Below, piece after piece: positions 28,008-36,967 of a stretch of 63,199 nucleotides of DNA. Numbering within the stretch: the stretch's first letter is position 1; the number at the start of each line of letters is the position of its first letter. A program made the position numbers and the translations under genes. The notes under the pieces were generated by a model that was given only the letters and a program-made list of their open reading frames with translations, did no database searches and was not told the DNA's origin. The DNA is from Pirellulales bacterium. GTDB lineage: Bacteria > Planctomycetota > Planctomycetia > Pirellulales > Thermoguttaceae. Location: assembly GCA_020846145.1 (NCBI GenBank), contig JADLEL010000108.1:1-63199 (forward strand), in the 5' to 3' direction.

Positions 28008-29303
28008 ATGAACCCGCCCCGACTCCAAAGAGCGTCCTTGCTCGTCGATCAACGCCGCTACGATCTGGCCGAACCGGAATTGACCGCGGCGATGGCCGAG
28101 GAGCCGAACAACGCCCTGGCTCACGCCTTGATGGCCATTTGCCTGTTGGCGCGGAAGGAGTACGAACGAGCGACCGAATTCGCCGAACGCTCGATCCATT
28201 TGCGCCCCGACCTGTCGCAAGGGTATTCGATCGCGGCGATCGTCTGGAGATCGCGGAATTATTTCGACAAAGCCGAGGCCTCGATTCGGGAAGCGATCGC
28301 CATCTCGCCGCACGATCCCGATTATCACGCGACCTTAAGCGGCATCAAATATCATCAGCGCGATTGGGAAGCCGCGCGCCGAGCAGCGGAGGCCGCATTG
28401 GCCCTCGATCCGGAACACATCGGAGCGCTAAACCTCCGCGCCGAATCGCTGCGAAAGCTGGGCCGCGTCCAAGATGCGAGGATTGAATTGCAGAATGCGC
28501 TCCGCGTCGATCCCGATTCCGCCGACACGCACGCCGCGCTGGGTTGGGCGCACCTGCAAAAGGGCGATCGCGCAGCGGCCGTCGCCCATTTCCGCGAGGC
28601 GCTGCGGCTGGAACCGGATTCGGAATGGGCGCGGCAGGGCGTACTCGAAACCCTGCGGTCGTACAATCCCCTCTATCGCCCGCTTTTAAAGTTTTTCCTC
28701 TGGATGCAGTCCTTGAGCGGCGCCGCCCAGTGGGGCGTGGTCATCGGCCTGTACTTCTGCTATCGATTTCTCTGGGGGCTGACCCGGGAATATCCCTCCT
28801 GGAAGCCGTTCATCATGCCCCTGATTATTCTCTACGTCGCCTTCGCCGCGGCCACCTGGATCGGCAAACCGCTGATGAATCTGGCGCTGCGATTGCATCC
28901 GCTGGGGCGATTGGCCCTCGCGCGCGAGGAACGCATCGCCGCCAATTGGATCGGCGGTTTCCTGACCGCGGGTCTTGCGGCGCTCGCGGTCAATGCGTTC
29001 TATCCGAGTTTTTTCGAAGAAGCCGCGATCGCGCTATTAGTGATGGTGATTCCGCTGGCCGCCATGTTCGGCGTGCATGAAGCAAAACCGCGATTGGCCG
29101 CCGTGGCCTATACCCTGCTGATCGGCGCGTGCGGAGCGTTGTTCGTGGTCGGTATTGCGCTTAGCCCCGTCGCTCCCCAAGGGCAAACCGACCGCTCCTT
29201 AATGCACGCCTTGGGCAACTTGGGCTTCGCCGGACTCCTCCTCGGCGCCTTTTTATCGCCCTTGGCTTGCAATTTATTCAATTCCATCAATTGGAAGAAA
29301 TAA
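28008..29303 (+). CDS. TPR membrane protein
   Basis: The 431-residue protein has about six TPR units (residues 1-215; ALALDPEHIGALNLRAESL, ALRVDPDSADTHAALGWAH, ALRLEPDSEWARQGVLETL). About six membrane helices follow. The same TPR style and 9-base spacing link it to the AAA+ ATPase before it. The pair may form a membrane-anchored remodelling complex (inference). Confidence 0.8.
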   Translation: MNPPRLQRASLLVDQRRYDLAEPELTAAMAEEPNNALAHALMAICLLARKEYERATEFAERSIHLRPDLSQGYSIAAIVWRSRNYFDKAEASIREAIAISPHDPDYHATLSGIKYHQRDWEAARRAAEAALALDPEHIGALNLRAESLRKLGRVQDARIELQNALRVDPDSADTHAALGWAHLQKGDRAAAVAHFREALRLEPDSEWARQGVLETLRSYNPLYRPLLKFFLWMQSLSGAAQWGVVIGLYFCYRFLWGLTREYPSWKPFIMPLIILYVAFAAATWIGKPLMNLALRLHPLGRLALAREERIAANWIGGFLTAGLAALAVNAFYPSFFEEAAIALLVMVIPLAAMFGVHEAKPRLAAVAYTLLIGACGALFVVGIALSPVAPQGQTDRSLMHALGNLGFAGLLLGAFLSPLACNLFNSINWKK

Positions 29304-29347
29304 TTTCGCCGTGAAGATTTGCTTGTCTTGCATTTGCCGGATCCCCA

Positions 29348-29397
29348 GCCCACGGCAAGCGTGGGCATGACGCCCGGCATTACTCTCCCCTCTCCCC
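29348..29397. repeat. Hairpin and GGGGAGA-type repeat between convergent genes
   Basis: GCCCACG (29348-29354) and CGTGGGC (29360-29366) form a 7-bp stem. CTCTCCCCTCTCCCC at 29383-29397 is the reverse complement of the GGGGAGA heptamer repeat found inside the ygiQ and methyltransferase genes. The genes on either side converge here, so the hairpin may act as a bidirectional stop, though no T-run is visible. Confidence 0.5.
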
Positions 29398-29398
29398 T

Positions 29399-31210
29399 TC
29401 ACTCCCCCTGCCTCTTCAGCGTGAAATTCAGCAAATGGATGCCGGTTTCGTCATCCACGACGATCGAACCGCCGGGAGCGAGGTATTTTTGGATCGCGCT
29501 GAACGGCGGAAGGGGTTGCTTTTCCAGCGAACTGTTGAGCGACTTGAAGAACGGATTGCGTTCCGACTGCCGTTGGAGGAACGTCTTCGCGCGATCGGAG
29601 GTCGCCAGATCGTAGAGAAATCGCATCGCTTCTTCGGGCCGGTCGAAACTCAACATCGCCGGCTTCGTCTCGCCCGCCACGCGCTCCAGCTTGCTGGCGA
29701 TGAGTTTGAAATCCAACTCGTTGCCCAGCGATTTCGTGCTGTCGGCCGCCGTGGCCAGCACCCGTTCGTAAATGCTGGGTTGGTTCGCGATCACCAGATA
29801 ATCTTCCACGATGCCGAAGCACGGCCTCGGCATCGGCGGCGGTTCCCGCCCGTCGGGGAAATTGGGCGCGGGGATCTTCACGAGGTAATACTGTTTGCCC
29901 GCCGAGTTCTGCGAGTCGATTTGGCCGGGAGGCGCTTTCTTCACCAGATTGTCCAAGATCGTTTGGACGGCTTCGACGTCCCTTTCCTTGTCTTTCAATT
30001 TGATGGCCAGGAGCCTCGTCTGGCTCTGCAGGGTGATGGGCTTTTCGAACCACGTGAGGATCGTTACGCGGCCGTCGAGTACGGGCAGGATTTGCTTCTT
30101 CAGATCGACGTCCGTTTGCCGCGTAAAGAAGTTTTGCAGCGTCTGCTCGAACGCCCCGTCGCCGCGGAAACTATCGAATAGCGACTCGATCGCCGTCAGC
30201 GAAGTCTCGAAGTTCCAATTGAGCGTGATGTACGATGCCACGTCGCCGGGCACCCAGCGTTCGGGCTTGGCCGATCCCGGCTCGAAGGCGATTACCTTCA
30301 GCACGCCCGTCCGCGGACTGGTCAAGAGCACGTGCAGGTGCATCATCGAATCGTACTGCTCGGTGTCGAAGAGAATGCTCCCGCCGACGCCCGACAGGCC
30401 GTCCAGACCCAGGGCCGGCAGCATCGCCGCGGCGATCTGCGCGCCGGCGTTCTGCTGTCCGATCGCTTTCACGATGCCCACGGGGTCGGCGTACCATACG
30501 AGTTGCGGCTCTTCGTCCCGGGAACCGCGGCAGCGGCTGGCGATCGCCCCGTAATTGGCGTTTTCGGCCAGCGAGCGAACGTCCTTCTTTTCGGCCCAGA
30601 GTTCCAATACTTGTTTGGCGACGTCGATATTCTGCGTAACCGCTACGGCGGAATCCTTTTCGAAGATGACGAATGCCTGGTTTTGACTCCCCTCCGCGCG
30701 TTCGTAGATCGTGCATTTCACCTCGGCGATGGTTTCTTCCCGCTTTTTCCAGTTCGTTTTTTCCAAGGCCTGCTTGCCCCGCTCCAAGAGCACCCGCGCG
30801 TTGCCGATTTGATCGCCCGCATCGAAAATGAACGCGAAGGCCGGCACGCTCTGCTCGGGAGCGACCACCGCGAACGTGATTTCCCCTTGCGGCAGGGCGA
30901 CGATCTCGGAAAGCGAAAGGCCGATTTGTTCTTTCGCCGTCGCGACCAATTCGCCCAGCGAACCGTAAATCTGCTCGACGAGCGGCTTCATTTGCGGATC
31001 TTGCAAAATCTTCCCGAGACTCGTGTTCGTGAATTTCTCGGCTAACTCCCGGGCGTTGGGAATCGAAACCATGAAGACCGTGTTTTCCGGCAGCAGCCGC
31101 GCCGCCGTGGGCCGCGCAGCGAAGAGGGGAGAGGATAACTTCAGCATCAACATCGCGGCCAATGCCGCCGCTACCCGCGTTCGTTTCATGCCGTAAAAGC
31201 GAAGGATCAT
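29399..31210 (-). CDS. Large secreted protein of unknown function (DUF3352-like)
   Basis: The 603-residue protein has a signal peptide (MKRTRVAAALAAMLML, then SPLFA). The mature start LLPENTVFMVSIPNARELAEKF resembles the opening of DUF3352-type planctomycete proteins. The rest alternates alpha/beta segments with no catalytic motif I recognise. The upstream start at 31210 is kept because GGAG lies 7 bases before it. An ATG at 31189 would also give a good signal peptide. It stands alone on the minus strand. Confidence 0.7.
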   Translation of the reverse strand: MILRFYGMKRTRVAAALAAMLMLKLSSPLFAARPTAARLLPENTVFMVSIPNARELAEKFTNTSLGKILQDPQMKPLVEQIYGSLGELVATAKEQIGLSLSEIVALPQGEITFAVVAPEQSVPAFAFIFDAGDQIGNARVLLERGKQALEKTNWKKREETIAEVKCTIYERAEGSQNQAFVIFEKDSAVAVTQNIDVAKQVLELWAEKKDVRSLAENANYGAIASRCRGSRDEEPQLVWYADPVGIVKAIGQQNAGAQIAAAMLPALGLDGLSGVGGSILFDTEQYDSMMHLHVLLTSPRTGVLKVIAFEPGSAKPERWVPGDVASYITLNWNFETSLTAIESLFDSFRGDGAFEQTLQNFFTRQTDVDLKKQILPVLDGRVTILTWFEKPITLQSQTRLLAIKLKDKERDVEAVQTILDNLVKKAPPGQIDSQNSAGKQYYLVKIPAPNFPDGREPPPMPRPCFGIVEDYLVIANQPSIYERVLATAADSTKSLGNELDFKLIASKLERVAGETKPAMLSFDRPEEAMRFLYDLATSDRAKTFLQRQSERNPFFKSLNSSLEKQPLPPFSAIQKYLAPGGSIVVDDETGIHLLNFTLKRQGE

Positions 31211-31594
31211 AATGGTGCTCCCGAAAAAAAATTGAATGGACTTCGTCCGTCATTTATTCGTAGGGCGGGGTTTGCCCACCATTTGCTAAATGCTTCGGAT
31301 TACTTCATGAGTTCCCGTAAAAATCCCGAAAATCGATTGCCCCCAAATCTACTCCCTGACGAAAAAGATACTTTACCTCCACGATCACCGATAGCAGTAT
31401 AATCCTCCCCAACTAACTTGGCAACCCGCCTGGCCAAATCCCCGGGAGAGCTAGAATGACAGGAGGACCGACATCCTTGCTGTTGAAAAGCCGCGACCAT
31501 TGGTCGCGGTTCGCGACCGATTTAGCTTGGAATCTCAAGAGAAAAGCCGCTCCGTCGGCCATCACCGGCCGGCAGCGGCTAGCGCACCCGACGA
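31211..31594. other. Gap with terminator and repeat remnants, no gene
   Basis: No convincing ORF. It holds GGGC-GGGGTTT-GCCC (31263-31277), a stretch near 31457-31478 resembling the repeat at 57661-57706, and the terminator listed separately. Confidence 0.5.
31485..31509 (-). terminator. Rho-independent terminator of the GspE/PilB gene
   Basis: On the minus strand CCGCGACC-AAT-GGTCGCGG forms an 8-bp GC-rich stem with a 3-base loop, followed by CTTTTC. It lies 86 bases beyond the stop of the ATPase gene. The T-run is short. Confidence 0.6.
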
Positions 31595-33298
31595 TTACCT
31601 CTTCATTGCGATTCCGCCCTTCGTCACGCGGGCGACTTCCTCGATGGTCGTGCGGCCGGAGAGGACTTTGAGCCAGCCGTCGTCGCGGAGATTTCTCATG
31701 CCTTGTTCGGCGGCGGCCTGGGTGATGTGCCAGGTGCTGGCGCGCTGTTGGGAGAGTTCGCGGATTTTCTCGGTCGTAACCAGCAACTCGAAAATGCCCA
31801 CGCGGCCGGTATAGCCCACCTGCCGGCATTCGCGGCAGCCGACGGCGCGGTACAGCGGTTTGGCTGCCGTTACCTGCCCGATGGGGAAATCGGCGGGAAT
31901 ATCGCCCTTGTCGGGCGCGTAAGATTGTTTGCAGTGCGGGCAGAGCGTGCGCACCAGGCGCTGGGCGAGCACCGCTTCGACCGTGCTGGAAACCAAAAAC
32001 GGCTCCACGCCCATATCGACCATCCGCGTGTAGGCGCCCGCCGCGTCGTTGGTGTGCAAGGTGCTGAACACCAGATGCCCCGTGAGCGAAGCCTGAATGG
32101 CGTTCTCGGCCGTTTCCAGATCGCGGATTTCGCCGATGAGGATGATGTCCGGGTCGTGCCGCAAAATGCTGCGGAGCGAATTGGCGAACGTCAGCCCGAT
32201 CTTCGTATGCACCTGAATCTGGTTGATGCCTTCGAGTTGATATTCCACCGGGTCTTCGGTGGTGACGATCTTCGTCTCGTCGCTGCGGATTTCCAAAAGC
32301 GAACTGTAAAGCGTGGTGCTCTTGCCGGAGCCGGTCGGGCCGGTCACCAAAATAATGCCGTGCGGAAGCTGAATCAACTCGCGGAAGGTTCGGTATTGGT
32401 CGTCCTCCATGCCGATCTTGCGGAGCGAGAACTCCATGCCGCCCTTGTCCAGGATGCGGAGCACGATGCCTTCGCCGTGGATCATGGGGATCACGGAAAC
32501 GCGGATATCCACCTCCCGCCCCGCCACCTTCAACTGGATGCGGCCGTCCTGCGGCAGGCGGCGCTCGGCGATGTTCAGCCGGGCCATGATTTTCAAGCGG
32601 CTGATGATCGCCGCCTGAAAGCGATTGATCTCCATCGGCACGGGCTGCGAATGCAACACGCCGTCGATGCGGTAGCGGATGCGCAGTCCCGAATGCTGCG
32701 ATTCGATATGCACGTCGCTCGCCCGCGTTTCGATCGCCTCGAGCAGAATTTCATTCACCAGCCGCACTACCGACGGCTCCTGGGCCATCTCGGAAAGCTC
32801 GGAGCCGTCGCTCTCGATCTGCTCGAGCAATTCGACGCGCTCGTCGTTCGCCTGGGCCATCAGCCCCTCGATCGTCTCGCTGCCCACCCCCAAGTGCGTT
32901 TTGATGAGCTTGGCGATTTCGGCCTTGGCGGCCAGCACCGGCAAAATCGTCAATCCGGTGGCCGAACTCAATTCGTCCAACGGATAGAGGTTGAACGGAT
33001 CGCTCGTGGCCACCGTCAACGCGCCGTTGATCTGCTTGACGGGAAAGAGATTCTCCCGATAGATGAAGCGCGCGGGGAACTTTTTGATGAGCGAGAGATC
33101 GATTTCCGATTCGACCAGATCGATGAAATCCAAGCCGACTTCCTCGCCCAACGCCTTCAGCGCCTGCTCCTCGGTCAAAAAACCGAGTTGCACGGCGGCC
33201 TGATCGAGCCGCGTGCTTTCGTTTTGGGCGTCGCGCGATATCTGCAACTGGCGTTTATCGAGCAAGCCCTTCCGCAGCAGTATTTCTCCGGCTTCCAT
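31595..33298 (-). CDS. gspE: Type II secretion / type IV pilus assembly ATPase (GspE/PilB)
   Basis: This 567-residue hexameric ATPase powers pseudopilus or pilus assembly. The N-terminal GspE_N/MshEN domain begins E-A-G-E-I-L-L-R-K-G-L-L. The core has Walker A G-P-T-G-S-G-K-S-T-T-L-Y, an Asp box, Walker B I-L-I-G-E-I-R-D-L-E-T-A and His box H-L-V-F-S-T-L-H-T-N-D-A. A zinc tetracysteine motif C-P-H-C ... C-R-E-C sits before the C-terminus. Starting at M32 of the longer frame gives the family N-terminus, with AGGCGG just upstream. No other secretion genes are adjacent, so GspE and PilB cannot be told apart here. Confidence 0.9.
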   Translation of the reverse strand: MEAGEILLRKGLLDKRQLQISRDAQNESTRLDQAAVQLGFLTEEQALKALGEEVGLDFIDLVESEIDLSLIKKFPARFIYRENLFPVKQINGALTVATSDPFNLYPLDELSSATGLTILPVLAAKAEIAKLIKTHLGVGSETIEGLMAQANDERVELLEQIESDGSELSEMAQEPSVVRLVNEILLEAIETRASDVHIESQHSGLRIRYRIDGVLHSQPVPMEINRFQAAIISRLKIMARLNIAERRLPQDGRIQLKVAGREVDIRVSVIPMIHGEGIVLRILDKGGMEFSLRKIGMEDDQYRTFRELIQLPHGIILVTGPTGSGKSTTLYSSLLEIRSDETKIVTTEDPVEYQLEGINQIQVHTKIGLTFANSLRSILRHDPDIILIGEIRDLETAENAIQASLTGHLVFSTLHTNDAAGAYTRMVDMGVEPFLVSSTVEAVLAQRLVRTLCPHCKQSYAPDKGDIPADFPIGQVTAAKPLYRAVGCRECRQVGYTGRVGIFELLVTTEKIRELSQQRASTWHITQAAAEQGMRNLRDDGWLKVLSGRTTIEEVARVTKGGIAMKR

Positions 33299-33325
33299 GA
33301 CACCGCCTGGAAAAAACATTCTTTT

Positions 33326-33431
33326 CGTTGAGCCTGGAGTCGTCCGCGACGGGAAATTGCGCCGAAAGATATCGACGCCTTTTCGTCGCACTCTCCACGA
33401 AAGACCGTCGCCGTTGGCTACGGGCTGAACG
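33326..33431. repeat. Inverted-repeat element, diverged copy of the 54074 element
   Basis: Left arm 33326-33352 matches the left end of the 54074-54232 element at 22 of 27 positions. Right arm 33405-33431 matches its right end at 25 of 27 (CCGTCGCCGTTGGCT then ACGGGCTGAACG). The inner sequence differs and holds a small CGACG/CGTCG stem. It lies directly upstream of the GspE start and could affect its promoter. Confidence 0.7.
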
Positions 33432-33694
33432 AAGTTGGGTGGGTTGACATTGGAGGGATCGAGAAAGCGGACAGGCGTCTCGACGCGCCGACTTCGCTTT
33501 TTGCGGTTTACTCCGCCGGGACACTGCCCATCCAGATTCCTATCCCATTATAGCACAACTCGCCCCGGCAAAACCACTATTCCTTGCTACCCCCCCGAAT
33601 TCCGCATCAAGCGAGAGTTTCCAAGCCGCAAGCCCGCGGGCGCAATCCCGCAGGCTTGCGTGGAGAGAAATCGGCTTTTCCGCGGAAAAAACCG

Positions 33695-34474
33695 TTAGTT
33701 GACGGGAGCGCGGTTCCTCTGGCGATTGCCGCCCGGTCCCCCCGGTCCGCCCGGTCCGCCCCGCAGCGTGGAGGTGTCGAACTTCTCGCCCTTCATCTTT
33801 TCGAGTTTTTCCTTTTGCTCGGCGGTCAAAACGTCGGTGAGCTTGGTTTCGATGTCTTTTCGGGATTTGTCCATCTTCTCGCGCGCCGCCGTGCGTTCTT
33901 CATCCGAAAGGTTGCGGAATCCGCCTTGGAACATTTCCTGCATGGCTTTCATCGATTCTTCGTTGATCGACTTGATCTTCGCCTGCTGCTCTTCGGTCAA
34001 GCCCAGTTCCTTGACGACCTCCGGATTGGCGAGTGCGCGCAAACCTTGCATTTGGAGGGAGATCTCCTTGATGCGCTTGAGTTGGTGGGGAAGCAAAATG
34101 CCTTCGACTTTCTTTTGGGTCTTGGCGGCCGCTTCCTCCATTTCCTTGCGCATTTCCTGCATCTTGGCGCGACGCTCTTCTTGCGAGAGATTCTGCATAT
34201 CGCCCATGCGGGCGCGCATCGCGTCTCTCGTCTCCGTGGAGAGCTTTTGAAGCTGCTCTTTTTGGTCGGCGGTCAGTTCGATTTCCTTTTGCACGGCCTC
34301 GTTCATCAACAACATCGTCATGCCGCCGCCGGGGCCGCCGCCCGGGCCGCCCATCATGCCGCCCATGCCGCGTCCACGTCCTTGGCCTTGACCGCGTTGC
34401 CCTTGGGCCTGGAGATCGGTCGCCAAGGCAACCGTGGCAAGGCTAATTAGTGCGATTGCGAAATTGCGCAACAT
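33695..34474 (-). CDS. Secreted LTXXQ/Spy-like helical protein
   Basis: The 259-residue protein has a signal peptide (LRNFAIALISLATVALATDLQAQ), a Gly/Arg/Met-rich linker, and a long charged helical domain. The domain holds repeated L-T-x2-Q-like units (ELTADQKEQLQKL, GLTEEQQAKIKSI, VLTAEQKEKLEKM). A Gly-Pro-rich tail follows. LTXXQ proteins such as CpxP and Spy are periplasmic chaperones or metal sensors, but no function is proven for this planctomycete type. AAGGAG six bases before the ATG at 34474 favours that start; the ATG at 34489 overlaps the ribosome site. Confidence 0.8.
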   Translation of the reverse strand: MLRNFAIALISLATVALATDLQAQGQRGQGQGRGRGMGGMMGGPGGGPGGGMTMLLMNEAVQKEIELTADQKEQLQKLSTETRDAMRARMGDMQNLSQEERRAKMQEMRKEMEEAAAKTQKKVEGILLPHQLKRIKEISLQMQGLRALANPEVVKELGLTEEQQAKIKSINEESMKAMQEMFQGGFRNLSDEERTAAREKMDKSRKDIETKLTDVLTAEQKEKLEKMKGEKFDTSTLRGGPGGPGGPGGNRQRNRAPVN

Positions 34475-34943
34475 AACACTCTCCTTCATTAGAGGGGGAA
34501 AAAGGGTTGCAACGATACAACATCGAAATGATCTCGTATCTTACCTAACACTATGCTTCCGTCGAAAATTCCCGAGGCATTTACATTCACCCCTGCGACA
34601 AACTTTCTTCGGGTAGGTAAGTAAACCCCAAATCGTTACGGAGGTTTCGCCGGTTTGTTCCGAAAAATGACGAAAATCATCTTCAAAATAGAATCTCAAT
34701 GGATTTATTTTTTGGAAATATGCCAATATCTAGGTAATATAGGTATATTGCATAAATATGTCCGGATTATTTTTCACGGAATTATGGTTCCCGAGGCGGA
34801 GTAATCACTTTTTCCCGCAAAAACCTGACGATACTCCATGCTTTAGCAGTCTTTGTAGCGGTTTTCGGGGTTAAATATCCAGAGGCCAGTCCCGATAATC
34901 CTCGCCCTTTCCAATAAGGCGTATCATCAGAAAAGGGTTCATC
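34475..34943. other. AT-rich divergent intergenic region
   Basis: This holds the promoters of the two divergent secreted-protein genes. The centre (34660-34780) is much more AT-rich than its surroundings and holds an imperfect inverted repeat, TGCCAATAT (34721-34729) with ATATTGCA (34745-34752). No gene is visible. Confidence 0.5.
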
Positions 34944-36209
34944 GTGCGAAATTCATTCTGTTTAATCTTCGTTGCCAACGTCTTCTTTTTCGCGGTTCTT
35001 GCCGATGCCCAAGATCGAGGGGATGGCTGGCGAGGACGTCGCGGGGATCGCGGGGATTTTGGCGGCGGTGGTTTCGGCGGCGGTGGTTTCGGCGGGGGTG
35101 GATTTGGCGGCGGCGGATTCCCCGGGGGAGGTTACGGGGGGGGAGGTTTCGGCGGGGGCGGATATCCCGGCGGGGGATTTGGCGGCGGCGGTCCAGGCGG
35201 TGGTTGGGGTGGCGGCGGTCCAGGCGGTGGTTGGGGTGGCGGCGGTCCAGGCGGCGGCGGTTGGGGTGGCGGATCGCGCGAAGAACGCATGGCCGGCTTT
35301 TTTGCACAAATCGATGCCAACCACGACGGCCAGATCGATGCCGGCGAAATCCAAGCGGCAGGACCCAGGGCGGGAATGGTCGAAGGCTTGATCCGCCGTT
35401 CCGGCATGGAACCCAAATATCCCATCAAAATCAATTCCATTCAGGAAGCCATGCAAAACGCCCGCGGCAACTGGAATCGCGGCGGTCCCGGCGGCGGCCC
35501 CCCCGGAGGAAACCCCGGCGGACCCGGCGGACCGCCGGCAGGCGGCAATTCCAAGCCCGCGGCCAATGCCGCGCCCTTGGTGCCCGGTTTCGGCGTCGAG
35601 CAAAAAATCCAGCCCATTCGCGGTTTCGACGGCACCCCGATCCAACCGGGAATCGTCGCCGCTTCTTCCCCGGCCGCGGGCGGTGCGCCGAGTTCTCCCG
35701 CCGTGCCCGCGGGCGCTCCGGAGCAAATCGACGACCGAACGCGCAAATTCGCCGAGAGCATCTTGCGGCAGAACGACAAGGACCACAGCGGCGCCTTGGA
35801 AAAAAATAAAGGCGAATGGGACGAAGTCCGCAATAAAAAAGAGATCGACAAAGACCATAACGATGTCATCACCTTGGACGAATTGACGGTCTATTATCAA
35901 GCCCTCAATGGAAGCCGCGGTCCGCGCAGGAACGATCCGGGCGGCGGCGGTTTTCCCGGTTCTCCGCCGCCGAACTCGGCTCCGCAAGGCGGCGCGACCT
36001 ATCGCATCCGTTCGCCTCTCGAACGCCTTCCCGAGGGCCTGCCCGACTGGTTCGCGCGAAACGACGCCAACGCCGACGGACAAGTCTCGATGGCCGAATT
36101 CACCACCTCCTGGTCCGCCGACAAAGCCAAGGAATTCGCCCGCTGCGATCTGAACGGCGACGGCATCGTCACGCCGCAAGAATGCCTGCGGAGCGCGCCG
36201 AAAAAATAA
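34944..36209 (+). CDS. Secreted glycine-rich EF-hand protein
   Basis: The 421-residue protein has a signal peptide (FCLIFVANVFFFAVLADA), then a Gly-rich tract (about 38-112) of GGGGF/GGGW repeats. Five EF-hand-like calcium loops follow: D-A-N-H-D-G-Q-I-D, D-K-D-H-S-G-A-L-E, D-K-D-H-N-D-V-I-T, D-A-N-A-D-G-Q-V-S and D-L-N-G-D-G-I-V-T. Pro/Gly linkers separate them. Secreted EF-hand proteins are abundant in planctomycetes. Calcium binding is well supported by the loops, but the role is not known. Confidence 0.85.
   Translation: MRNSFCLIFVANVFFFAVLADAQDRGDGWRGRRGDRGDFGGGGFGGGGFGGGGFGGGGFPGGGYGGGGFGGGGYPGGGFGGGGPGGGWGGGGPGGGWGGGGPGGGGWGGGSREERMAGFFAQIDANHDGQIDAGEIQAAGPRAGMVEGLIRRSGMEPKYPIKINSIQEAMQNARGNWNRGGPGGGPPGGNPGGPGGPPAGGNSKPAANAAPLVPGFGVEQKIQPIRGFDGTPIQPGIVAASSPAAGGAPSSPAVPAGAPEQIDDRTRKFAESILRQNDKDHSGALEKNKGEWDEVRNKKEIDKDHNDVITLDELTVYYQALNGSRGPRRNDPGGGGFPGSPPPNSAPQGGATYRIRSPLERLPEGLPDWFARNDANADGQVSMAEFTTSWSADKAKEFARCDLNGDGIVTPQECLRSAPKK
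35060..35270 (+). repeat. Tandem repeats coding the glycine-rich tract
   Basis: GGCGGCGGTTTCGGCGG-type units are followed by about three copies of a 27-base GGCGGCGGTCCAGGCGG-type unit. They code GGGGF and GGGPGGGWG. Copy number is likely to vary between strains by slippage. Confidence 0.75.
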
Positions 36210-36407
36210 ATTGCCGCTCGTTCGCCACTCCGGGGCAAAAAAGTGCGTAGCCAAGACCGCTAGGTCCGGGGGGAATCTGCTGCGCAATTCTGCTCAATCG
36301 ACAATCATTCTTTTCCACGCGAAATTCATGCGTTTTGCGAACGCTCGCCGAACGGGGGCGCGATGCCCCGCTATCCGCAATCGACGATTTCCGGCTACAA
36401 TGGCGTT

Positions 36408-36959
36408 ATGGATTCCAATCCGCCGACCGAACCCAAAACGCCCCCACCGCCCGACGAAGCTTGGCGGCGGTTCACGCTCTTGGATTTGCTGATCTTGTTC
36501 TCCGGGCACGAAGCGGCGCTGGGACTGATGAAATGGTATGGATTATTGGATTTAGCTAACGCCTCGAAAGAAATTGTCCAGCATGTATTAGCATTGTTGT
36601 GCATTTTTTTATTACTAGGGGGCGGAATTGCCATTCCCTTTATTTTCTTGGTCCAATTTCATTCACGCCACCGAAACGTCAAAATCTCTGGCGGAGAAAT
36701 CCATGCAATTGTTGCTATTTTTTATTGGTTCATTTTTCTCGTAATGTCGAGAGAGAATACAAATCCAGAAGTATTTCTACTTTTTGTACTTGGGAGTATT
36801 CCGTGCTTTTTTGTTTTCATGAATGGGGGATGTTTGCTAATAGTAAATGTAATTTCAAGAATTAAGATAGAGTCTTGTTATTGGTTAAATGTTTATGGAT
36901 ATTTTTTGAGTCTTGTTTCGGCGTCAAGCATTATTCTGTTGTTGTATCTCGCATCCTGA
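36408..36959 (+). CDS. Small integral membrane protein, unknown family
   Basis: With the ATG at 36408 ([19 protein letters not shown]) the product has 183 residues and about five hydrophobic helices after a Pro-rich cytoplasmic start. The 3' two thirds are markedly AT-richer than neighbouring genes, suggesting recent acquisition or weak codon selection. I do not recognise the family. It ends 8 bases before the radical SAM gene. Confidence 0.55.
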   Translation: MDSNPPTEPKTPPPPDEAWRRFTLLDLLILFSGHEAALGLMKWYGLLDLANASKEIVQHVLALLCIFLLLGGGIAIPFIFLVQFHSRHRNVKISGGEIHAIVAIFYWFIFLVMSRENTNPEVFLLFVLGSIPCFFVFMNGGCLLIVNVISRIKIESCYWLNVYGYFLSLVSASSIILLLYLAS

Positions 36960-36967
36960 TATCTAAT

